64,000 bases of DNA from Cinclus cinclus (Eukaryota; Chordata; Aves; Passeriformes; Cinclidae), in the NCBI RefSeq assembly GCF_963662255.1, contig NC_085047.1, positions 50,714,006 through 50,778,005 of the forward strand. The letters run 5' to 3'. This document shows, one piece after another, positions 1-9,471 of the stretch (position 1 is its first letter; each line of letters starts with the position of its first letter). The notes below the pieces were generated by a model. That model did no database searches and had not been told where the DNA came from. It saw nothing but the letters and a program-made list of their open reading frames with translations. Position numbers and translations under genes: made by a program.

Positions 1-249
1 GCATATTAGTAGCCAGGCCACTAAAAAATTATTCTTGAGAGGATTCTCAGGGAAATGCTACAAAATTGTAGAATTCATAATATCGTTCCCTTCAGGGACG
101 TGACACTGTAAGATTTCACTCAGAGGTGGGCACTGTTAGGATGTATCTCAGTAGACCTGAACACCAAGACTGAGCATTACACATCTTTCCTCATGGATAA
201 TTGCATGATTCTGCAGATACTGAGGTCAGTGGAGCTGCTCAGTGGGACA

Positions 250-1870
250 GGGACTCTGGTGACACAGGCCATGGAGAATTCTGAGTTACTGAGTGCCCTT
301 GGTTGGCAATCCCAGGCCACAGAGACCAGGGGACATTCTGAAGCAAGGAAGACACACCCTTGGTAGAAGAGGAAGGATCAAGTTAGAGAACACTCAAGCA
401 AACGGGACATTTCTAAGTCTATGGCTGATGATGGGATTAACTCAGAAGTACTGAAGGAACTGACTGATGTCTGTGGGGCTGCTTTTGATCCTCTCTGAAT
501 GATCATTAGTTGATTGGTAGAGGTGCCCAGAGACTGGAAGAAAGCAAATGTGTCTGCTGTATTCAGAAAAGACAGGAAGGAGCAGAAAACTACAGGCCAG
601 TCAGCCTTACCTTGATCCCTGAGAAGGTGCTGGAACAAATAATCCTGGAATAATCCTGTTTAACAGGCACACAAAGGAGAAATACATGATTTGGAGCATT
701 CAGCAAGGATTCACTCTGGGGAAGTCATATTTGACCAACCTGACAGTGTTCTGTGATGTAATCACTAGCTTAGGCAATTGAGGTGAGAGCAGTGCCATTG
801 TGTACCTGGACTTCAGAAGGGCTTTTGACACTGTCCCTTAATATCTGCAGAGAGAGGCTGATGGATGGGCTGGATGAGCAGGCAAGCAGGTGGACTGAAA
901 ACTGTCTGAACAGTAGGACCCAAAGGGTGGTGATCAGTGGCACAAAGTCTGTTTGGAGGCCAGTAACTCCTGGTGTATGCCAGGGATGAGTACTGGGCCT
1001 AGTCCTGTTGTAACAAATTCATTAATGATCTGGAGAATGGGGTGGTGTACTTACAGCGGGTTTGATGCTGAAAATGTGGACAAATGGTGGATACACTAGA
1101 GGATTATGCTGCCATCCAGAGGGATTTTTGGCAGTTGGAGAAATATGGTAACAGGTACCTCATGAAGTTCAGCAAAGCAAATTGCGGATCTTGCACCTGG
1201 GGAGCAGCAGTGCCATGCACCAGTATGTGCTGGGGGCCACCATCTGGAAAGCAGCATGGCAGAAAGAGCCCTGGGGATTCTGGAGGACAAGTTGAGGAGG
1301 ATTGCCAGAAAGTCTAAGAAGGTGATCCTTCTGTTCTCTTTAGCACTGGTGAGGCCACATGCAGAATGCTGTGTCCAGTTCTGGGGTCCTCACTACAAAA
1401 GAGATATGGCCCACTGGAGATATTACTACAAAGGGCCATTAATGTATTTAAGGAATTGGAGCATCTGACATAGGACACGCTGAGAGACCTGGGACCACTG
1501 AGATTGGAGAAGGCTCAGGGACATCTGATCAATGTGCTTAAATACATGAAAGGACAGTGCAGAGAAGATGGAGCTAAGTTTCTGTCAGTGGTGTCCTGTG
1601 ACAGGTCCAGAGCCAAATGGGCACAAACTGAAACACAGGAAGTTCCCCCTGGACATCAGGAAACACTTTTTCACTATGATTGTTAATTGACATTATTGGC
1701 TAGAGAAGATGTGAAATCTCGTCCCTGGAGATTATCAAAAGCTCATTGGGCATGGTCTTGGTCAGTCTTCTGTAGGGTGGCCCTACTTGAGCAGGGGGGT
1801 TGGACCATTGACCTCCAGAGCTCCCTTCCACTTCAGCTATTTTCTAATTCTGTAATGGCTGACACTGTCC
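250..1870 (+). mobile_element. Degraded CR1 LINE (reverse transcriptase part and 3' end)
   Basis: The plus strand carries broken pieces of a CR1 ORF2 in order. A segment at about 415-620 resembles the start of the reverse transcriptase (KSMADDGIN, then VPRDWKKANV). The DFRRAFDTVP motif lies near 808-840. RTQRVVISGTKS..RPVTPG follows at 910-985, IQRDFWQLEKYGN at about 1110-1155, ALVRPHAECCVQFWGP at 1340-1395, and HLINVLKYMKGQCREDGAK at about 1520-1575. A CR1-like tail (gttggaccattgacctccag) ends near 1860. Stops and frameshifts separate these pieces, and the usual FADD catalytic motif is not recognisable, so the copy is dead. Its left limit is uncertain. It lies in a BRCA2 intron in the sense direction. 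Confidence 0.85.
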
Positions 1871-2541
1871 ACTTCTGCCAGTGATTTTTAACAGTAGTTC
1901 TAGCATGGAATTCTTAGTTAAAATGAGAGATGGCCTTGTAATGGCCTTAACTTCACTGCTATGACACCTCATGTGTTGTTTTATGTTTGGTAAACTTGTG
2001 TACACGGGATTCTGTTGTGCTGAAGGAGTTCATCAAATTCTGGCAGCAAAGTGACTTACCTAAGGGGAGGGTAATAGTTTAATGTAAGCTAACTTGGCGT
2101 TTAGCTGATGTCCTCAGGAGGCTTCATGTGCAGGCCTGTGGTCACCTGCTGTCCCACATCTTGGTGTCTTTAAGACTTTTCTGCTGCATAAGAGGAAGAG
2201 GAAGCAATGGATGTAAAGAAAATGCAGTCAAGTATCTATGAAGGTTCTTGGCAACCCATCAAATCTCCCACCCTCTCCTAAGTGCTGACACTGATACTGG
2301 CTTCCCCGAAGTTTGTATAATATTCTTATCTATGCTGTATTTAAATTAATAAGATTTTTTTTTTCTTCTTGTATTTTCCTGATGTGTATACATGCACACA
2401 CACACACATATATATAAATTCCTATACATGTGTTTTGTATTCTGGCAAGGCCTAAGTACTACTGTGCTTCTTACATAATTATTTCTTCCTTCACTTTAAA
2501 GTGTATTGGTTGTACTCCACATAAAGGCTTTTTCTCAACAG
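1871..2541. other. BRCA2 intron preceding the first visible exon
   Basis: AT-rich intron between the CR1 copy and the exon at 2542. A short CA/TA microsatellite lies at 2395-2416 and a pyrimidine tract precedes the acceptor at 2541. Nothing else is seen. Confidence 0.7.
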
Positions 2542-2663
2542 AGAGAACCAGTAGAAGAACACTGAGATCACGGATAGTCACAAGACAGCAAATCCATAAT
2601 TTGCAAGATGGTGCAGAACTTTATGAAGCAATTCAGAATGCATCTGATCCTGGTTATATTGAG
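2542..2663 (+). CDS. BRCA2: BRCA2 coding exon 21 equivalent
   Basis: Acceptor tttttctcaacag and donor gag/gtaact bound a 122-bp exon, exactly the human length. It begins at the second base of a codon and ends in phase 0. It encodes a basic stretch followed by [20 protein letters not shown], the part of OB2 just after the tower insertion. Confidence 0.96.
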
Positions 2664-5600
2664 GTAACTGTAGATCCTACTGGGCTAATTTTGAAAAGCT
2701 TGTGGAATAAATTAAAATTTAATAACTCCTGTTAAAATTGACCATTAAATTACTCTTTGGTTTTGCTGCCTTTTGATATTTTCTACAGCATGCTTATTGC
2801 TAAATAAATTAACATTAAAAATTTTGAAAAAAACTTAATGAAGGCCTGTTGTAATTGATCAATATTATCTTGAATGGCAATTTTCTTTTGGTATAAATAT
2901 CCAGGGTATAGCACAATTAAAAGTTAATGTTACTTGTAATTTTATTACTTTGCTTTGTCTTGCATATATGAAAACTTAATGCATCTCATCAGTCTAGAGT
3001 TTCATACACATATTCTTGCATGCTGTTCACTGAATTGTTTGAATAATTATATTGTCTTTGTTGTCTTTATTCCCTGTTCCAGTTAAATCACAACTTTTAA
3101 GTGTTAATGCCTTTACTAATAAAGATGCAGGTAATTAGTTCCTGACAGTAGTTAAAAATTAAATATGTGCCTTGCCTTTTGCAAGTGAGGATCCTTGTCT
3201 GTCATAAAGCCATATGATCTGTCTTTATTTGATAAAATGGTATCCATGTCTCTGGAACTGCGTGTACAGGGACTTGAAGGCTTGGTCAGAAAAGTGATGG
3301 GTTTGATGCATTTTGGTGTAAATCATTGTGTCAAGTCAGAGACAGCAGCCTGAGGAGAAGTGCAACTCTTCCTTTATTCTTACAGAAATTTTTCCTAGTA
3401 TATCTTCATATGAAACAGGCAAGCCTGCCTGTTATATTAAATATTCACCTTAGTTATGCAGTCTCAAGCAGGCTTCTCACTAACTGTCACATAAGAACAG
3501 TGTGTAATGTAATGCTCTGCACAGACCAGAGAGTATCAGCTGAGTACCAGGTGAGACTGCTCCCTCCTGTTGTTTTAATATTCCTCATTTCATAGTCCTA
3601 ATAGTGTATCACCTGGAAAAAAATTGCTTCTAACAGATGAATGCTCAAGAAAGAGGCTATCTAAAAATCTTGACAGTGTTTTTTTTTGATTAATAAAAAA
3701 GATACTGAGTTCATTTTCTCTTGGTTGCAGGGCTATCTCAGCAATGACCAATTAAAAGCCTTGAAGGCTTACAGGCAGCTGATGAATGACAAAAAACAAA
3801 CTCAGATGCAGGAACAATTCAAGAAGGCTTTAGAGTCAGCAGAACAGGAAGAAAATGGTTGTTACAAGAGGGACGTGACTGCAGTATGGAGATTATATGT
3901 GGTAGACTACAGAAAGCAAGAAAAACATAAAGGTTAGTTCCTGAAAAATTATATATAACTTTTAACTAAGTGTGGTAGCTGGCCAGTGTAGGTAGATTTG
4001 AAGAGTTTCCAAACAGTATTTTAGCTTGCATGTTAGTATTTCCAGTTTGATTCTTGGTTTAGGGCTTTTGGATAGGAGGGAGTGTTGTAGATTTATTTTG
4101 TTTAAAAGTCTTCAACTTATTACTGAGCAGGTAACTGAGCTTTCTGTGCTGTTGACAGGAGCAGTACTGAGTATCTGGCGCCCACTGCCTGACGTGTGTT
4201 CCTTGCTGAAGGAAGGTGCTCGCTACAGGATCTTCCAGCTGTCAGCATCCCAGTCCAGGGGCAAGGCAGATTCCACCAACGTCCAGTTAACAGCCACCAA
4301 GAAAACTCAGTATCTACAGCTACCAGTAAGTGCTCTAAGTGCATAAAGCTGCGCAATTAAAATGCGTCGCACTCCATAAGTGTGGCAAATACTGAAGTTT
4401 TGTGTTTCATCAGGTATCACAGGAGATGCTGGTACAGATTTTCTTTCCAAGAAAGGCTCTAGAATTCACCAGTTTGTTGGATCCTTCTTTTCAGCCACCA
4501 TGTGCTGAAGTGGATTTAGTTGGAGTTGTAATTTCTGTTAGCAGAACAGGTACGTTGTGGACCCCGTTCATGTCCTCCCATTGAATAAGCACTGAATTCT
4601 TTATTTCAAAAGTCAGAGTTATCTTGGTGTTGTACCTGCATCTCAAACCTGTGAAAACCTGCTAACACAGCCCATCACAGTAACATGTTGGCAGGTAAAT
4701 CTGTATTTCTGAAGAAAAACTGTCTCTGCTTATTAGCTCAGGAACTTAGTAAGGTGGGATCTAAGCTCAAAAGCAGCTTGTATTTAATTTTTTTTTGTAT
4801 TTATATTTTTTTCCACAAATGGTGGGCATAAGTTCTCACATCTGTGTTCAGCATCTTCAGAAACACCATCATGCATGTACATGAACTCTCTCTTTTGTGT
4901 AGTGTCATGGAATGAGTGGAATTCAGGCACTGGAGCTCATGGATGGGGAGAGGTGGATAATTTTCTGGATATAAAAAATGAAAAGTTCCACAGGAGTATT
5001 GTTTTTAAAGACACAGACTTTAAGTTGTTTTCTATAATCAGTAGGGAGCTGGTGTAGAATATGAAAGAGGCACGAGAAACCTGTCACCATGCAGATGGGC
5101 TGCCATGTAGCTCTCTCAAGATGTGTGTCACTTTTTTTTTAGTAGATCCAAATCACAGTACCTTTTCTTAAAGAGGTGTAAAGGGTTAATTCAGACTTTT
5201 TTCCTGCTTTTAGGTTTCACTACGGTGGTGTACTTATCTGATGAAAGCTATAATTTAGTGGCAATAAAGATCTGGACAGATCTCAGACACCTGGCTATTG
5301 AAGATGTAGTTGTCCGCTGCTCATTCATTTCTGCAAGCAACCTTCAGTGGCAGTCTGAATTCAGATCAGAAATTCCTGTGCTGTTGGCTGGAGATCTTTC
5401 TTTATTCTCAGCCAGTCCAAAGGAATGCTGTCTTCAAGAGAAGCTTAATGAACTGAGAAGTGTGATAGAGGTAAACCTGTAGAAGTGTCTTTTGATGGTT
5501 AGTTTTAGTTACTGCTGTGTTACATCCTTCACCAAAAAGTCTGTTAGTACTGATAAATCCTTAAAGCAAGTAATGCACATAATGCTGAATTTGAGGGGGA

Positions 5601-7895
5601 TTTTCTGGGAGAGTGGGGTAAGACATTAATGCAATTTTCCTGGAGGAGTGAATGTCTTGATTTTTTGTTTTTTTTCACCTCATCCAGCACCGTCTCTAGG
5701 ACGTGCCACAGAATCTCTGGCTGGCAAAAGATCTTGTACCTGTCAGTAGGGAATCTGCTATGGACAGAAAGTGCTGCAGTCTTCTATGTTGTTGGTTTGA
5801 CATAAAATAAAAATCCAGTGGGATGATGATGAAAAAAGAAAGTCTTAAATGTAGTGCGTGTAGTCTTCACATAGTTGAAAGCCAGCTATTCTGCATTGCA
5901 AACTCTGTTCTCCCTTACAGAATGTGGCCTCCTTTTGCTCTGATGCAGAAAGTAAATTGATGAATTTGCTACGAAGAAATCTCTTGCTTACACCCAGTTT
6001 AACTAAAAGATGTGGCTTGGAAAGTCCCTCTCCTCCCTGCAGCTTTGCAGAGGATAAATGTTTGGTAAGCTTCTGGTAATTAATGCTGTGTTTGTACTGG
6101 CAGTACATGCAGTAAGGATTTAAGTGTTACTGCTGTGGTGAATGGTCTCACTTCTCAGTCCACTTCATCCAGTCTTCTTCTAAACTGATTAGAAGCTTTC
6201 TCTATATGTGTGGGTTTAGGATTATTCCCCAGGAAGAACCATGAGGTAGATTATCCTTCCTCCAAACAGTACATGAAAACTTCCCCTTGTGGACTGTGTT
6301 TCCACAATGTACTTTAAGTATTTTGAATTTGATGTCAAATGAATCATCCTTTGTAGATGATTTAGTGCTTCTTTGGTCCCACTGTGAAGATTATCCAATG
6401 TGAAGGTCACAGAAAGAAGGATCTTGATCTGTATATTTTTATTTTAAGGCATTCAGCAGTTCCCACCTTTGTTGAAAGAATTTACTTCTTGGTCTTTTTC
6501 TAGATATTTCTAGGATTTAAAAGGAAAGAGGTATCACCTAGTAAATGTATTTTAGCATTCTTGACAAAAATTGATGGAAATAGTACTCAGGTTTCCCATG
6601 AAAGCTACTGGTGGTGAGTTGCTTCTGATGTGGAGTACTGAACACAGTCAGAACAAAAAATTTTCCTGCCATGAGTTGCAAGGGAGGTGGAAAGACCCTG
6701 GTGTGATAAGTTCCTGGGGACTAAGTTTAAGCTTATAAGGCATCCTCTTCCCTTTCAGAGGGAGGGCTAATGCTTAATTCTGAAGGTTTAGTTTATATAT
6801 TTTATAGACTAACTAGTTTATATCTTTATAGTTTATTAAACACATTAATCATCTTTTAAAAAATGAGACATTAAGTGTATTCTCAAGCCTGTGTTTGAAA
6901 GATTCGCTATGCAGCATCTGTCTTGTGTGTATTGTTATCTTCAAATTTTTTGATCTATGTTCTATCCCGGGTTTTCTTCAGTTTTTTTTCTTCCTTTTTA
7001 CTTATTTAACCAACCACATGTGGAGGACATAGACAAGGTAGTAGAAGACTTGTGGGTGCTTTGATTTCTTACCATATGGCATAATGAAATGCCAATACAT
7101 TTTGTTTAGCTCTTAGAAACAAAATGTAAATGTACAGATAAACAGTGCTTTATCAATCATCAGCACTTGAAGGAATTATATCAGTCACTAGCAGGAGATA
7201 CCAGACTAACCTTAAATGGGATATGAATGATCATGTAGTGTTTTTATATCGGGGGAGTCCCCTTTTTTGGAAGGCATTGAGGAAGTTCAAGACATTCTAT
7301 TCAACATATAACTTCTCTTTTTACCCAGATCTCTTCTAGAATTGAAATGAAGCATCCAAGCCCTTTGTCAACTAGCACACCAAGCATGAAACTTGTCACA
7401 CCAAGCATGAAACTTGTCACACCAGGGTCAGCAAAAACATCTTCACCTGCTACAGGTAATGAAGACTGTCTCAAAACCAGCAAAAAGAGAAAAGCTATGG
7501 ACTTCCTCAGTTGCATACCTGCCCCTCCCCCTCTGACACCAATATGTTCAGTAATTTCTCCATCTGTTAAAAGAGCATTTCAGCCTCCACGAAGTTTGGG
7601 TTTACAGCACAGCAAGTCACCTAAAGAGACAGATCAGAATATTGGCCCTGTCACCCCTTGCAGAAAAGTGCGAGAAACTGTGCATCTTCCTGAGAATGAT
7701 CTGGTTGCTGATGAAGAACTGGCAATGATTAATACACAAGCACTCGTGAATAATTTACCAGAAGAAAAGAAGATAGATTATGTAAATGAAAACAGCAATG
7801 CAACAGCTACTACTTTATCTGGCGATCTTTCATCCAGAAATAGTTCCAGGTCTACTGGGAAAACAAATAACTCATCTAAAGCAGTTCTGAAGTAG
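2542..7895 (+). CDS. BRCA2: BRCA2, C-terminal part (seven last coding exons)
   Basis: BRCA2 loads RAD51 onto single-stranded DNA during homologous recombination in the nucleus. The joined exons (2542-2663, 3731-3932, 4159-4325, 4414-4549, 5214-5470, 5921-6064, 7329-7895) encode 530 residues plus a stop. Diagnostic stretches are [83 protein letters not shown] and [13 protein letters not shown]. They correspond to the end of OB2 after the tower, then OB3, a nuclear localisation signal (KKRK) and the C-terminal RAD51-binding region. Exon lengths against human exons 21-27, from memory, are 122/122, 202/199, 167/164, 136/139, 257/245, 144/147 and 567/609. All differences are whole codons and all phases agree. 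The gene is partial: the helical domain, OB1, tower and BRC repeats lie left of the window. Confidence 0.97.
3731..3932 (+). CDS. BRCA2: BRCA2 coding exon 22 equivalent
   Basis: Acceptor ttggttgcag precedes GGC (Gly), and the donor is aaag/gttagt. The exon is 202 bp, one codon longer than human, and ends in phase 1. It encodes [20 protein letters not shown], then KALESAEQ and RDVTAVWRL, the helical and strand part of OB2. The extra codon falls near NGCYKRD. Confidence 0.96.
4159..4325 (+). CDS. BRCA2: BRCA2 coding exon 23 equivalent
   Basis: The donor is cca/gtaagt after [10 protein letters not shown], the same proline boundary as in human. Two in-frame acceptors lie 6 bp apart: ttgacag/gagcag and gagcag/tactg. 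I chose the first because it follows the pyrimidine stretch. It gives 167 bp (human 164) and GAVLSIWRP. The second would start at 4165 and drop two residues. The exon encodes the end of OB2. Confidence 0.93.
4414..4549 (+). CDS. BRCA2: BRCA2 coding exon 24 equivalent
   Basis: Acceptor tgtttcatcag and donor g/gtacgt bound 136 bp, one codon shorter than human. It encodes [16 protein letters not shown] and [20 protein letters not shown], the entry into OB3. Confidence 0.96.
5214..5470 (+). CDS. BRCA2: BRCA2 coding exon 25 equivalent
   Basis: Acceptor gcttttag and donor gag/gtaaac bound 257 bp, four codons longer than human. It encodes [29 protein letters not shown] and [15 protein letters not shown] of OB3. 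The extra residues fall between KIWTDL and ISASNLQW. Confidence 0.96.
5921..6064 (+). CDS. BRCA2: BRCA2 coding exon 26 equivalent
   Basis: Acceptor tctcccttacag and donor ttg/gtaagc bound 144 bp, one codon shorter than human and phase 0 at both ends. It encodes [17 protein letters not shown] and a divergent tail. The frame is fixed by its neighbours. Confidence 0.94.
7329..7895 (+). CDS. BRCA2: BRCA2 last coding exon (27 equivalent)
   Basis: Acceptor ttacccag is followed by [13 protein letters not shown], and the stop is TAG at 7893-7895. The exon encodes the nuclear signal [10 protein letters not shown], the proline-rich APPPLTPIC, the RAD51-contact segment [10 protein letters not shown], then VTPCRK and [13 protein letters not shown]. 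It is 567 bp against 609 in human, and the extreme C-terminus is shorter and divergent. It carries a 21-bp tandem duplication near its start. The serine-proline pair at human Ser3291 is not conserved here. Confidence 0.96.
   Translation: MSSRIEMKHPSPLSTSTPSMKLVTPSMKLVTPGSAKTSSPATGNEDCLKTSKKRKAMDFLSCIPAPPPLTPICSVISPSVKRAFQPPRSLGLQHSKSPKETDQNIGPVTPCRKVRETVHLPENDLVADEELAMINTQALVNNLPEEKKIDYVNENSNATATTLSGDLSSRNSSRSTGKTNNSSKAVLK
7376..7424 (+). repeat. 21-bp in-frame tandem duplication in BRCA2
   Basis: Two identical 21-bp units occupy 7380-7400 and 7401-7421, flanked by partial copies. They encode PSMKLVT twice in a row, in frame, in the linker before the nuclear signal. Two identical copies suggest a recent duplication or ongoing homogenisation. 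Confidence 0.95.
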
Positions 7896-8062
7896 CTGAG
7901 GCTCTTCAGAAGAACCCAGAGGAACCTGAGGACTCATTACCACCCAACAGAATCTACAAAGACAAAAATCCCAAAAATGCTGCTAATGCACATGTACAGT
8001 ATTGTATATATTTCAAAATCAAATTATTTTTACACTTTGTACATTAAAACTCGATTGTATTT

Positions 8063-8068
8063 AATAAA
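8063..8068 (+). terminator. BRCA2 polyadenylation signal
   Basis: AATAAA lies 168 bp after the BRCA2 stop, in an AT-rich 3' UTR with ATTAAA-like neighbours upstream. A short 3' UTR is plausible for this gene. Confidence 0.75.
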
Positions 8069-8942
8069 GTTCTATTACAAAGACTCATTAAATACCAATT
8101 CATTTGCAAAATAGTTTGAAGTTTAGTATGTAAACACTTCTCAAAAAGATAGATGTATTATACAATAGCATCAGCATGGCTGAGGGTTTGATGACATTTT
8201 GTAAGCCAGTGATTCTGTGTTCTTATATGACAGCAAGATCTTTGTTTCAGTCTAAAGCCATCAGTTTTGTTAACCTTCTGCAACATCAGAATAGGTGTTT
8301 GGCTGTCCAAAGTGGCACAGAGCATAATAAAAAGTTCTCTTTATTTTCACCAAAAACCACTTTCATTCCAAAATGTTGCTCTGCTATTCTGGCACAGGTA
8401 TTGACTTGCATATAGCACTAAAAGAGCTTTAAAGAGCAGCTATGATTATTTGATTCAGAGCAAAAGGCAGTGCAGTTATTACTCAATAGTTCCTTGGTCT
8501 GTGTTTCTGCTTCAGCTGTTCAGAGCTGCTCCTGTTGCCCTGTTCCCACTTAAGAGTTAACAGGCACAAGCCTAACATTAACATTTATTTTTGTAGCCTC
8601 TCCATCTTGGGATCAGTGAGCTCCTATGTCTCGGAGAGATGAAGAGCAAAGTTTGCTTTGTTAAAATGTTTTGCTTTCCTGGCTGGAGAAGCTGTGTGTG
8701 AGGTAAGACAAGCATGAGTCCAGTCAGTGAAAAGGGAACAGCATCAGATCTTGCTACAATCTGTTGAGCTACTTTTGCCATCATTCACTTTGCCTCTGAA
8801 AGTTACAATAATGGTGTATGTAAGACAGTAGATACAAAAAGTTTATACAGTCAGATATAAAGCATAAAAATGGCAAGAAATGCCAATTGTGTGGGGAAAG
8901 AATTGGCCACAATAGCCTTAAGACAGAAATAAGTTAGGAATG

Positions 8943-8948
8943 TTTATT
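8943..8948 (-). terminator. Candidate N4BP2L1 poly(A) signal
   Basis: TTTATT on the plus strand reads AATAAA on the minus strand, about 320 bp after the N4BP2L1 stop. A second candidate is at 8584-8589. The sequence does not decide which is used. Confidence 0.4.
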
Positions 8949-9266
8949 TCTAGCATCAGACTATGATGCAGAAAAAACACCAAAAAAATGGCACTGTGGT
9001 AGAGCTAGTGCATTTCAAACATGCCTGAATGGATTTTCCTGGAGGAAGAGGGATGAGAGGGAATACATTCGTGCTGGGTGCAGTGCTCTTACAGTAGTCC
9101 TGTAGAGCTGTGAGATCACAGTCCAATGCTATTTAAAAGTATGTAAGAAATAAAAGTAATTTAAAAATGTAGTAGAAAAGCACAAGAATAAAAAACAGTT
9201 TAGAAAAAAAGGTAAAACTAGAGCCTCTTGTACCCTGATAATTAAAACACCAAGGAATGCACATCT

Positions 9267-9471
9267 TCAGTTAAATGTCACATTTGTACGTGCTGTGCCA
9301 GGTCTCCTCCTTGGCAAGGCAGAAAGGTGGGTGCCATGAGCTGCTCCACTGTAGCTTCCTTCGTCCCTGCCTGGTTTTTCAGACCGGAGAACACTGTGGA
9401 AGGTAACATTGTGCTCGTATTGTTCTTTCATCCGCTGTATCTTTTCCCTGGGGACATGATGAATATTTCTT
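9267..9471 (-). CDS. N4BP2L1: N4BP2L1 last coding exon (5)
   Basis: After acceptor gactctgcag the exon encodes [20 protein letters not shown] and [15 protein letters not shown] divergent basic tail ([16 protein letters not shown]) ends at TGA, 9269-9267. Coding length is 205 bp. The tail differs from the human C-terminus, which is normal for this poorly conserved end. Confidence 0.93.

Larger units (their letters stand above)
2664..7328. other. BRCA2 introns between the listed exons
   Basis: Introns 2664-3730, 3933-4158, 4326-4413, 4550-5213, 5471-5920 and 6065-7328. They are short and AT-rich. I see no repeat family, RNA gene or extra exon. The ORFs at 3326-3595 and 6222-6410 lie wholly in introns. 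Confidence 0.7.
7896..9266. other. Convergent 3' UTRs of BRCA2 and N4BP2L1
   Basis: This 1371-bp stretch separates two stop codons that face each other. It must hold both 3' UTRs and both poly(A) sites. I see no further coding exon in it. Short ORFs here (for example 8176-8415) lack similarity to anything I recognise. Confidence 0.8.
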
